A stretch of DNA of 64,000 bases, from NCBI RefSeq assembly GCF_001580615.1, contig NZ_LHZC01000045.1:46652-110651 (forward strand), written 5' to 3'. This DNA is from Acetobacter malorum. Its GTDB lineage: Bacteria > Pseudomonadota > Alphaproteobacteria > Acetobacterales > Acetobacteraceae. This document shows, piece after piece, positions 27,541-35,091 of the stretch; the first letter of the stretch is position 1, and every line of letters starts with the position of its first letter. Position numbers and translations under genes: made by a program. The notes under the pieces were generated by a model. It saw nothing but the letters and a program-made list of their open reading frames with translations. It ran no database searches and was not told the origin of the DNA.

Positions 27541-28149
27541 TTAGTATTCGCTCGCACCCGGGCGGTTGAGCATGGCCAGCAGTTCCCGCCGTGTATCAGA
27601 ATTGGTGCGGAACACGCCCAGCATCTGGCTGGTGACCATGGAAACGCCGGGGCGATGCACGCCACGGGTCGTCATGCATTCATGGCTGGATTCAATAATG
27701 ACGGCTGTGCCGTGCGGCTGCAGAACATCATTAATAGTGTTGGCGATCTGGGCCGTCAGCCGTTCCTGAATCTGCATGCGGCGGGCATAGGCATCCACCA
27801 CGCGTGCCAGTTTGGAAATGCCGACCACGCGCTGGCGTGGCAGATAGGCGACGTGCGCGCGGCCAATGATGGGGGCCAGATGGTGTTCGCAGTGGCTTTC
27901 AAAGCGAATATCGCGCAGCAGCACGATTTCATCATAGCCTTCAACTTCGGAAAATGTCCGTTCCAGAAGTGTTTTGGGGTCAATCGCGTAGCCCTCAAAA
28001 AACTCTTCATAGGCGCGGGTGACGCGGGCAGGCGTATCATGCAGCCCTTCGCGGTCCGGATTTTCCCCGGCCCAGCGGAGCATGGTGCGGATGGCGTCTT
28101 CCGCCTCTTCACGGGTTGGGCGGTCAGTCTTGGGCAGAGGGTCGCTCAT
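27541..28149 (-). CDS. folE: GTP cyclohydrolase I
   Basis: Started at the ATG at 28149, which follows AGGAG by 7 bases, the protein has 202 residues. It carries the type I signature: [10 protein letters not shown] with zinc and active-site residues, [29 protein letters not shown] and TSQMLG. It makes dihydroneopterin triphosphate, the first step to folate or pterins. It follows apaG by 51 bp on the same strand. The longer frame upstream of the chosen start has no ribosome site. Confidence 0.95.
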   Translation of the reverse strand: MSDPLPKTDRPTREEAEDAIRTMLRWAGENPDREGLHDTPARVTRAYEEFFEGYAIDPKTLLERTFSEVEGYDEIVLLRDIRFESHCEHHLAPIIGRAHVAYLPRQRVVGISKLARVVDAYARRMQIQERLTAQIANTINDVLQPHGTAVIIESSHECMTTRGVHRPGVSMVTSQMLGVFRTNSDTRRELLAMLNRPGASEY

Positions 28150-28200
28150 GCCATTCTCCTGCGGTCTGCATGATGATGAAGCGGTCATGGCCGGTTCGGG

Positions 28201-28674
28201 TTAATGGATCTGGCGGAACTGGAACGGGCTATCAAGGCTGAAAGCCGGAATGGCGATATCAAACCGTTTGCCGGAATTGACATTCCACATCTGGTAAGAC
28301 CCGCGCATAAAGCCACCTGCCGTGGTGAGGGAGACGCCGGATGTGTAGTCAAACCCGTTCTGCGGGCGGATGACCGGCTGTTCGCCCACAACGCCTTCAC
28401 CATGCACATATTCCGTGCGGCCTGCCCCATCGGTAATCTGCCAGGTGCGTTCCTTCAGCTGGATAGGGGCGGTCCCACCATTTTCAATGCGGATGCGATA
28501 CACCCAGCAATAGACATCCTCGTCCGGTTCCGACTGTTCGGGGAGCCAGAATACCTGCACGCAGACGCGCATATCGTCCGTCACGGCTTCATACATCGGC
28601 GCTGAGGCGAAGAGTTCGCTCAGGGCGTCATCATGATCGGGGGACATGGGCGGTGAGTCCGGCCAGTCAGGCAT
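28201..28674 (-). CDS. apaG: ApaG domain protein
   Basis: The 157-residue protein has the ApaG core: VYRIRIENGG, ERTWQITDGAG, GEGVVGEQPVI, FDYTSGVSL and GSYQM, an immunoglobulin-like fold also named for cobalt/magnesium phenotypes. It is about 30 residues longer than E. coli ApaG because of an N-terminal acidic extension. The molecular role is not settled. It precedes folE on the same strand and probably shares its transcript. Confidence 0.92.
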   Translation of the reverse strand: MPDWPDSPPMSPDHDDALSELFASAPMYEAVTDDMRVCVQVFWLPEQSEPDEDVYCWVYRIRIENGGTAPIQLKERTWQITDGAGRTEYVHGEGVVGEQPVIRPQNGFDYTSGVSLTTAGGFMRGSYQMWNVNSGKRFDIAIPAFSLDSPFQFRQIH

Positions 28675-28795
28675 GGGGTGTTCTGCTCCTGCATAAGAAT
28701 AACATGGCCGGTTTCATGCCATCCGGGGCATCCCGTAAGGCAGACGGCACGGCACAGTCCGCTGGCAGTATCACGAAGCGATTGGATAAGGGAAG

Positions 28796-28841
28796 CCGCC
28801 TGTCTGGTCTGTTGCTGTTCCGGCACAAAGCAGACAGGCGG
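28796..28841 (-). terminator. Terminator-like hairpin after metZ
   Basis: CCGCCTGTCTG (28796-28806) pairs with CAGACAGGCGG (28831-28841), an 11-bp stem starting 11 bp after the metZ stop. The following bases are only moderately T-rich on the minus strand. Confidence 0.6.
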
Positions 28842-28851
28842 CGGTCAGGCG

Positions 28852-30063
28852 TTAGCCTCTGGCGAGTGCTGCCACGCCACGGGCAAGGTCATCAATCAGA
28901 TCGGCGCTGTCTTCCAGCCCGACAGAGAAGCGGATAGCCCCGTCGGAAATGCCCAGTTTGGCCCGTTCTTCCGCACCAATTTTCATGTGCGTGGTGGTGG
29001 CCGGGTGGGTGACGAGGGAGCGCGCATCGCCCAGATTGTTGGAGATGGCGATGAGCTTCAGAGCGTTCATGAACGCAAATGCGCCGTCCTGCCCGCCGTC
29101 CACTTCAAACGCGACCATGGTGCCGCCGGCCGTCATCTGGCGCTGGGCAAGGTCATACTGCGGATGGTCCTTGCGGCCCGGATAACGCACGCTGACAATG
29201 CCGGGCGCGGAGGCCAGATAGTCCGCCACGGCTGCGGCGTTGCGGGTCATGGCTTCCACGCGCAGTGCAAGTGTTTCCAGCCCTTTGAGCATGACCCATG
29301 CGTTGAAGGGGGAGAGCGCGTTGCCCGTATTGCGCACGAACGGCTGGAGCGTTTCTTTAATCCAGTCTTCCTTGCCCAGCACGGCACCACCCAGAACGCG
29401 TCCCTGCCCATCGATATGCTTGGTACAGGAATACACCACTACGTCGGCACCCAGTTCCAGCGGCTTCTGGTAGAGGGGGGAGGCAAAGACGTTATCGACA
29501 ATCACCAGTGCGCCGGCCTTGTGGGCGCGCTCTGCAATAGCGGCGAGGTCCAGCACGTCCAGCATGGGGTTGGAGGGGCTTTCCAGCAGCACGGCAGCCG
29601 TCGGTTTGCTGAAGGCTTCGTCCCATGCAGCAAGGTCACCGCCGTCCACAAAGACCGTTTCCACGCCGTATTGCGGCAGCAGGTTGGCCACAATCCAGTG
29701 ACAGGAGCCAAACAGCGCGCGGGAGGCTACAACGCGATCCCCGGCTTTGACCTGAGACAGCAGGGCGGAAGACACAGCGCCCATGCCGGTGGACGTGGCC
29801 ACACAGGCTTCAGCCCCTTCCAGATCCGCCAGACGGCGTTCCAGCGCTGCAACCGTGGGGTTGGCAAAGCGGCTGTACTGATAGTGGGAGATTTCACCGG
29901 TAAAGGTTTTAGCGGCCTGTTCAGCGTTTTCGTAAACAAAGCCGGACGTCAGGAAAAGCGCCTCGCTGGTTTCACCATATTCGGTGCGTTCCAGGCCCGC
30001 ATGCAACAGGCGGGTGGCGGGGCGCCAGTTTTGGGAAGAGGGTGTCTTGCTGTCACTCATCAT
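28852..30063 (-). CDS. metZ: O-succinylhomoserine sulfhydrylase
   Basis: The 403-residue cytoplasmic enzyme (from ATG 30063) belongs to the Cys/Met-metabolism PLP family. SCTKHIDGQGR holds the PLP lysine, and STGMGAV, SPSNPMLD and SVGLEDSADLIDDL are typical of MetZ. It makes homocysteine directly from O-succinylhomoserine and sulfide. A SAM-II riboswitch lies just upstream. The same frame stays open to an ATG at 30138, next to the riboswitch; that start would add 25 residues not typical of the family. Which start is used decides how the riboswitch acts. Confidence 0.92.
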   Translation of the reverse strand: MMSDSKTPSSQNWRPATRLLHAGLERTEYGETSEALFLTSGFVYENAEQAAKTFTGEISHYQYSRFANPTVAALERRLADLEGAEACVATSTGMGAVSSALLSQVKAGDRVVASRALFGSCHWIVANLLPQYGVETVFVDGGDLAAWDEAFSKPTAAVLLESPSNPMLDVLDLAAIAERAHKAGALVIVDNVFASPLYQKPLELGADVVVYSCTKHIDGQGRVLGGAVLGKEDWIKETLQPFVRNTGNALSPFNAWVMLKGLETLALRVEAMTRNAAAVADYLASAPGIVSVRYPGRKDHPQYDLAQRQMTAGGTMVAFEVDGGQDGAFAFMNALKLIAISNNLGDARSLVTHPATTTHMKIGAEERAKLGISDGAIRFSVGLEDSADLIDDLARGVAALARG

Positions 30064-30138
30064 GAGGTATCCGGTTCTTTTGCTGTCATACAGCGCAGTG
30101 TGACCGTGGAAACCGTGGCGTCGGCACAGCGTCGCCAT

Positions 30139-30196
30139 GGCCTCTTTAGCGCGTTTATTTTACCTCGCCGCAAGCCGGCCGGACAAATCACGAGGT
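30139..30196 (-). promoter_or_regulatory. SAM-II (SAM-alpha) riboswitch controlling metZ
   Basis: Read on the minus strand, ACCTCG (30191-30196) pairs with CGAGGT (30162-30167) as P1; the loop starts TGATTTG and contains GGCTTGC; the A-rich linker leads to GCTAAAGAGG (ending near 30141). These are the conserved parts of the SAM-II aptamer found before met genes in alphaproteobacteria. The GCTAAAGAGG tail both forms the pseudoknot and resembles a ribosome site, so SAM binding should block translation. Confidence 0.93.
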
Positions 30197-30313
30197 CTTA
30201 GCGTGCTTTAACACACCGCAAGCATTTCGTTATGCGGAGGCATGTTCTGTTCGTCAAGCGTCTACCCGCCCGCCTCGCTGCGGCCTCAGCTATGCAGCAG
30301 AGTAGGACGTATT

Positions 30314-31303
30314 TTACAGCAATTCCTGCAGGAGCGGCACAAAGGGAATATCCGCGTCCGGCATGGGGTAATCATGCAGGTCTTCCGGTTTTACCCATGC
30401 CAGTGTCTGGCCTTCCTTCGGGGTCGGTGTTCCGGCCCAGCGGCGGCACAGATAAAGCGGCATCAGCAGATCAAACCCCTTGTAGGAGTGTGATGCGAAG
30501 GTAAACGGGGCGAGACAGGCGCGGGAGACATCCAGCCCCAGCTCCTCTTCCAGTTCCCGCATCAGCGCGACTTCCGGCGTTTCTCCGGGTTCGACTTTCC
30601 CGCCGGGAAATTCCCACAGGCCTGCGAGACTTTTCCCCTCCGGCCGTTTGGCCAGAAGAATACGCCCCTGCGCGTCAATCAGCGCAGCGGCAGAGACAAG
30701 AACGAGCTTGCGGGGAGCAGCGACACCGTCCGTCTGCGTGCCGGCAGGCGTGTCGAGATCATCACGCGTGGCTTCAAACACCCGCACGGGATGGTCTTTC
30801 CCACGGGCCACAAACATCTGTTTGTCCGTGCCAATGGCCCGGAACCCAATATGTTCAAGCACACGGGCAGAGGCGGCGTTATCATCCGCAACCGTGGCGC
30901 GCAGGCAGGTAATATCCAGATTAGCCAGCGCCCAGCGGGCCAGCCGCCCTGCCGCAAGGGTGGCAATGCCCCGGCCCCAGTACGTGCGGCCTATCCAGTA
31001 GCCCAGCATGCCAACGCGCCCAACCTGTGGCACTGTTTGCACACGCAGGCCTACGCAGCCCACAAAGGTGTCGTTTTCATCCAGAATGGCAAAATGACAG
31101 CCTTCTCTGGCCCGATGCAGGGAGAGTGTGGACGCAATCCAGTCATCAGCCAGTTCCCGCGGGTAGGGGAAGGGCAGGCGGCTGAGCATGCGCACCACTT
31201 CCCAGTCATTGACCAGATTGTGGAGCGCAGGGGCATCATCAGGCAGCAGAGGGCGCAGCCGGTAGGGCGGCGCCTCCAGAACCAGAGACGTGATCTCAGG
31301 CAT
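30314..31303 (-). CDS. GNAT acetyltransferase fused to a MutT-like Nudix hydrolase
   Basis: The 329 residues contain two domains. Residues about 10-175 are a RimJ/RimL-like GNAT domain with [14 protein letters not shown] (acetyl-CoA loop) and [13 protein letters not shown]. Residues about 200-329 are a Nudix domain with a full box G235 to L257 (GX5EX7REUXEEXGU) and [17 protein letters not shown], close to MutT, which removes 8-oxo-dGTP. A linker of about 20 residues joins them. It overlaps the Rieske gene by 8 bp on the same strand. The acetylated substrate is unknown. Confidence 0.88.
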   Translation of the reverse strand: MPEITSLVLEAPPYRLRPLLPDDAPALHNLVNDWEVVRMLSRLPFPYPRELADDWIASTLSLHRAREGCHFAILDENDTFVGCVGLRVQTVPQVGRVGMLGYWIGRTYWGRGIATLAAGRLARWALANLDITCLRATVADDNAASARVLEHIGFRAIGTDKQMFVARGKDHPVRVFEATRDDLDTPAGTQTDGVAAPRKLVLVSAAALIDAQGRILLAKRPEGKSLAGLWEFPGGKVEPGETPEVALMRELEEELGLDVSRACLAPFTFASHSYKGFDLLMPLYLCRRWAGTPTPKEGQTLAWVKPEDLHDYPMPDADIPFVPLLQELL

Positions 31304-32411
31304 TCACAGCCGGTGCGGCGGGAACCCCGCATTCTGCCAGAAGGGCACGTAGCGCGTTAATCACGGGGAAGACTTCCACATTGTGGTCGCCGCCCAGCTC
31401 ACGCCATGCGTTCTGTTCCAGTTCCACAATTTCACGGTCTTCCGCAAAAATCCGCTCGGTGAACGCAACTAGGAACGGCCATGCCAGTTCCAGAACACCC
31501 GGCACCTTGGGGCGCTTGACGGACAACAGGCCAAAGGTCCGGTTTGTCAGTTCTTCCGCATCCTGCGGGACGTAGACGATCCACAGATCCATCACCGGGT
31601 CTTCATCACCCGTCTGGATGCGCAGGGTCTGATACGGATATTCCGTGCGGATGGTCATGACGTCACGATGCTGGAATTTTTCCGAGGAATCGCGGCGTTC
31701 ACCAAAAATCAGAGCTTCACCCAGAGGCTGCTTGCCGCTGGTGCGGGCGAAGGAATAGCGGGCTTCCACCAGACCGGCTTCACGTTTCTGGCCCAGAAAG
31801 CGCGGGCGCATCTGGCCCATCTGCTTCATGTGCATGAACTGATGGTTCATATCCATCAGGTTCTCATGCATGAAGCTGTAGTGGCACTTTACTTCCTGCC
31901 CGAAAAAGCGGGTCTTGTAGGCCGGGTCTCCCACACGGGCCAGACGCGGGGCCAGCGGCACGGAATCTGCTTTGTCCGGGTCTCCGGGGAAGATGAAGAT
32001 CAGGCCATCCTGCTCACGGCAGGGGAAGGTCCGCACACCGTTGGGCAGCTTCCCTTTGCCCAGATAGGGCACATCAATACAGCGGCCGGAGCGGCCATAG
32101 GCCCAGCCATGATAGCAGCACTGGACGGACTGACCGCAGACTTTGCCTTTGCTGAGCGGCACCTGCCGGTGTGCACAGCGGTCTTCCAGCGCAAAAATTG
32201 CGCCTTCCGTGGGGCGCACCAGAGCGATGGGCGTACCTGCATAGCGCGTGCCGATAGTCTTGCCTGGCTTAAGTTCTTTGGACCATGCAACCGGGTACCA
32301 GAAGTCCGGATTAGAGCGGATGCGCCGCAGATCCGTACCGGTGGTGGTGTTATGCCCCGCGCCGAAAGAGGGTGTATCGTCTGGTGTGTCGGTCTGAACG
32401 GTCTGGTCCAT
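31296..32411 (-). CDS. Rieske non-heme iron oxygenase, alpha-subunit type
   Basis: The 371-residue protein has an N-terminal Rieske 2Fe-2S domain with ligands C79-x-H81 and C98-x2-H101 followed by [10 protein letters not shown], and a catalytic domain with the mononuclear iron motif [12 protein letters not shown] (H190, H194). The fold fits ring-hydroxylating and related oxygenases that use a separate reductase. No reductase or ferredoxin gene is adjacent, and the substrate is unknown; aromatic acids or membrane lipids are both possible. The GNAT-Nudix gene overlaps its end by 8 bp. Confidence 0.85.
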   Translation of the reverse strand: MDQTVQTDTPDDTPSFGAGHNTTTGTDLRRIRSNPDFWYPVAWSKELKPGKTIGTRYAGTPIALVRPTEGAIFALEDRCAHRQVPLSKGKVCGQSVQCCYHGWAYGRSGRCIDVPYLGKGKLPNGVRTFPCREQDGLIFIFPGDPDKADSVPLAPRLARVGDPAYKTRFFGQEVKCHYSFMHENLMDMNHQFMHMKQMGQMRPRFLGQKREAGLVEARYSFARTSGKQPLGEALIFGERRDSSEKFQHRDVMTIRTEYPYQTLRIQTGDEDPVMDLWIVYVPQDAEELTNRTFGLLSVKRPKVPGVLELAWPFLVAFTERIFAEDREIVELEQNAWRELGGDHNVEVFPVINALRALLAECGVPAAPAVNA

Positions 32412-32566
32412 CTTGCCTCTATGTCATGACGTTCGGGGCCGCGTCATCCTGACACTGCCGATTAGCGGATGCATGCAACCGTATATCACGCAAAGAGGCA
32501 AGACGCAGAGGGAACGGAATGCCCGGTTATTCTCTTTTTATTTGCAAATTATTCAGAAACTGAATG

Positions 32567-33061
32567 TTACGCTGCTTTGGGTGTTGGTCTGGGCATAGGT
32601 CCCTCGCGCTTCAGCCCATGCCAGGCAATCAGGCTATCCCCCAGAAACAGGCCCAGCGCTCCCACCGTGCAGGCAAGGGCCATCCCGAACATGACCACCA
32701 GCCAGGTGGCGACGGAGGAATCCCGCACGCTGCCCATAAATAGCACAAATGCCGCCCCGCAGGAGGCAGCACCCCCAAGCCCTCCGGCCAGAATGGCCGT
32801 GTCCAGCATCAGGGTGCGGTGGTGCAGGCGGACAAGGTGCTTCTCCAGGGTCTGGTTCCGGTCCGGGTCGTCATTCCCGTCCATCAGCAAGGCATTGGCC
32901 TGTTCAATATGGTCGGACACGCGGGCCAGACGAGTATTGAACAGGTTGAGCAGCGTGCCGATGCCCGAAAGCATGAAAACCGGCGTCAGCGCGATCTGGA
33001 TGATATGCGCAACGCTATCAATCGGTTCGGCGGAGATGCCTGCCAGAACGGGAAAGGCCAT
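32567..33061 (-). CDS. DUF2721 membrane protein
   Basis: The 164-residue protein has an N-terminal helix (about 15-40), an amphipathic middle with HIEQANALL and LHHRTLMLD, and two helices near 85-110 and 118-145. FMLSGIGTLLNLFNTRLARVSDH fits DUF2721, a bacterial family of unknown function. It lies 46 bp after the DUF815 ATPase on the same strand. Confidence 0.85.
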   Translation of the reverse strand: MAFPVLAGISAEPIDSVAHIIQIALTPVFMLSGIGTLLNLFNTRLARVSDHIEQANALLMDGNDDPDRNQTLEKHLVRLHHRTLMLDTAILAGGLGGAASCGAAFVLFMGSVRDSSVATWLVVMFGMALACTVGALGLFLGDSLIAWHGLKREGPMPRPTPKAA

Positions 33062-33107
33062 GAAGTGGAAAGTCCTTGCTGCCAGAACAGTGGGGCGAGA
33101 GGAGGAT

Positions 33108-33995
33108 CTAGCGGCTGGAGGCCAGTTCTGCCGTCAGGTCTTCAATGAACTGGAAGGCCACCCGGCCAGAGCGGCCGCCACGGGTGATAGCCCATGCATT
33201 GGCGCGGGCTGTCAGATCCTCATCGCTGATGGGAAGGGCGCGTTCTCTCGCATAGGTCCGCACCATGTCAAGAAACACATCCTGCGGGCACGCGTGAAAG
33301 CCCAGCCACAGGCCGAACCGGTCGGACAGGGAGACCTTCTCTTCCGTGGCTTCAGACGGATTGATGGCGCTGGCGCGTTCGTTCTCAATCATCTCACGCG
33401 GCATCAGATGCCGGCGGTTGGAGGTGGCGTAGAACAGAACATTCTCCGGCCGCCCGGCAATGCCGCCATCCAATACGGATTTCAGGGCTTTGTAATCGCG
33501 GTCTTCTTTCTCAAAGGACAGATCGTCACAGAAGATGATGAAGCGGCGCGGGCTTTCCCGCAGCATGGCCAGCAGGTCCGGCAGGGTGGCCAGATCTTCC
33601 CGCTGAATTTCAACCAGCGCCACCCGGCCCTGACCCGGGGCGCACGGCTTACCATCCACCTGATTGACCAGTGCATGCGCCCCCTTAACCAGTGAGGATT
33701 TGCCCATGCCGCGTGAGCCCCACAACATGGCGTTGTTGGCAGGCAGCCCGCGGGCAAAATGCTCGGTATTGTCCATTAGCGTCTGGCGCTGCGAGTCCAC
33801 GCCCTGCAACAAACCGGCAGGCACATGCGCCACATGGGCTACCGGCAGCAGCCGCCCGCGCTCGGGGAGCCAGACAAACGCATCGGCCTGATCCACCCCA
33901 TCCAGGCTTGGCGGCGGAGGGGAGAGGCGCTCCAGCGCTGAGGCAATACGTTCAAGGACGGAGAGAGGGGCGGTATCCATCAGGGCAGGGTCCAT
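33108..33995 (-). CDS. DUF815 family AAA ATPase
   Basis: The 295-residue cytoplasmic protein has a Walker A motif GSRGMGKSSL near residue 92, Walker B-like FIIFCDDLSFE near 152, and the DUF815 signatures FVWLPERGRLLPV, ATSNRRHLMPR and DRFGLWLGFH. Members are ATPases of unknown role present in most alphaproteobacteria. It is divergent from yajC. Confidence 0.9.
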   Translation of the reverse strand: MDPALMDTAPLSVLERIASALERLSPPPPSLDGVDQADAFVWLPERGRLLPVAHVAHVPAGLLQGVDSQRQTLMDNTEHFARGLPANNAMLWGSRGMGKSSLVKGAHALVNQVDGKPCAPGQGRVALVEIQREDLATLPDLLAMLRESPRRFIIFCDDLSFEKEDRDYKALKSVLDGGIAGRPENVLFYATSNRRHLMPREMIENERASAINPSEATEEKVSLSDRFGLWLGFHACPQDVFLDMVRTYARERALPISDEDLTARANAWAITRGGRSGRVAFQFIEDLTAELASSR

Positions 33996-34135
33996 GGTTG
34001 TGCCGCCGGGGAACTTCCGGCAGGAAAGGAGGTGGTGCGACGGCTTATCTTCAAGGGATGCTTGACGTGTGAGCCGTGAAAATTATGGTCACGCATCTTA
34101 ATTACGCAACCAGCCTTTCCGGAAAGCCTGCCATC

Positions 34136-34498
34136 ATGTCCAATTTTCTTATTCCCGCAGCCTATGCCCAGTCCGCCGGTGGCGGGGGTGCTGGCTCGAG
34201 TCTGATGTCGTTCCTGCCGTTCATCGGTGTGTTCGTCATCATGTATTTCCTGATGATTCGTCCGCAGCAGCAGAAGCAGAAGCAGCTCCAGAATGAGCTG
34301 AAGTCCCTGCGTCGTGGTGACCGGATTGTCACCGCAGGCGGTATTATCGGCATTGTGCAGAAATCTCGTGACGACAGTCAGGAAATTGAAGTGGAAATCG
34401 CGCCGAACGTGCGCGTCATGGTTCTGCGCAGCACGGTCACCACGGTTCTGACCAGCACGGCCAAACCTGCGAATGATGTAGCGGACGCCAAGAAATAA
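34136..34498 (+). CDS. yajC: Preprotein translocase accessory subunit YajC
   Basis: Started at the ATG at 34136 the protein has 120 residues: a short N-terminus with PAAYAQ, one membrane helix (about 23-42) with FIGVFVIMYFLMIRPQ, and a basic cytoplasmic part with LKSLRRGDRIVTAGGI. This is YajC, which binds the SecDF-YajC complex. Upstream GTG (34076) and ATG (34085) codons would add 17-20 residues not typical of YajC. SecD/SecF usually follow, but here a terminator and minus-strand genes follow. Confidence 0.92.
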   Translation: MSNFLIPAAYAQSAGGGGAGSSLMSFLPFIGVFVIMYFLMIRPQQQKQKQLQNELKSLRRGDRIVTAGGIIGIVQKSRDDSQEIEVEIAPNVRVMVLRSTVTTVLTSTAKPANDVADAKK

Positions 34499-34541
34499 GC
34501 ATGCGATGCATCAGGCGGCGCATTCTCGGGCGCTGTTACAG

Positions 34542-34568
34542 AAAGCGGGCTTCTTGCCCGCTTTTTTT
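34542..34568. terminator. Terminator after yajC
   Basis: AAAGCGGGC (34542-34550) pairs with GCCCGCTTT (34556-34564), followed by a T run. Confidence 0.9.
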
Positions 34569-34585
34569 GTGCCCGGAGGCGTAGA

Positions 34586-35086
34586 TTAGAGAGGCTCGTT
34601 TTCGGCTGCCAGACGGGCGTCCGCCGTGTCGCTCTGGGCAATTTCCTCGGTCACATCTAAAGCCAGCACTTCGCCGGCCATGATGATGCTCAGCAGCGCC
34701 AGAATTTTCAGGCCCAGCGTATCGTTGCTTTGCGGGTGGCCGTGCAGAATGTGCAGCACAAGAGGGGTGAGGGCGGGTAGAGGCAAAAGCCAGAAGACCG
34801 CCCGCCAGATCGGTTTTTGGATGCGGGACCGATAAAATGTGGCCAGCCGCCGCTCTTTCTTCAGCACGAATTTCAGGAACAGGACAATTGCCGTGCCAAT
34901 GGCAAGGGATATGAGCGGCATCAGCACCACTGTGGACGCCACCTCATGCCAGTTACAATAGGCCAGCCCAAGCAGGGCCACCCCCACCCATGATGAAAAA
35001 TAGATGGCAATGCCAATAATGGAATAATGCTTCACGATACGATCCTCAAATGTCGTTTCCTGCGGTTTTACGACAAAATGATGCAC
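34586..35086 (-). CDS. Membrane protein of unknown function
   Basis: The 166-residue protein has four hydrophobic segments (about 22-42, 48-75, 93-112 and 125-143), a basic loop KKERRLATFYRSR between the second and third, and an acidic tail ending ENEPL. No family is recognised. It begins 5 bp after the priA stop on the same strand and is probably cotranscribed with priA. Codon use looks like its neighbours. Confidence 0.7.
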   Translation of the reverse strand: MHHFVVKPQETTFEDRIVKHYSIIGIAIYFSSWVGVALLGLAYCNWHEVASTVVLMPLISLAIGTAIVLFLKFVLKKERRLATFYRSRIQKPIWRAVFWLLPLPALTPLVLHILHGHPQSNDTLGLKILALLSIIMAGEVLALDVTEEIAQSDTADARLAAENEPL

Positions 35087-35091
35087 TATCG

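Noticed and set aside
28678..30201. 507-codon open frame antisense to metZ
   Set aside because: Shadow of metZ running over the riboswitch; composition rich in His, Gln and Gly without a family.
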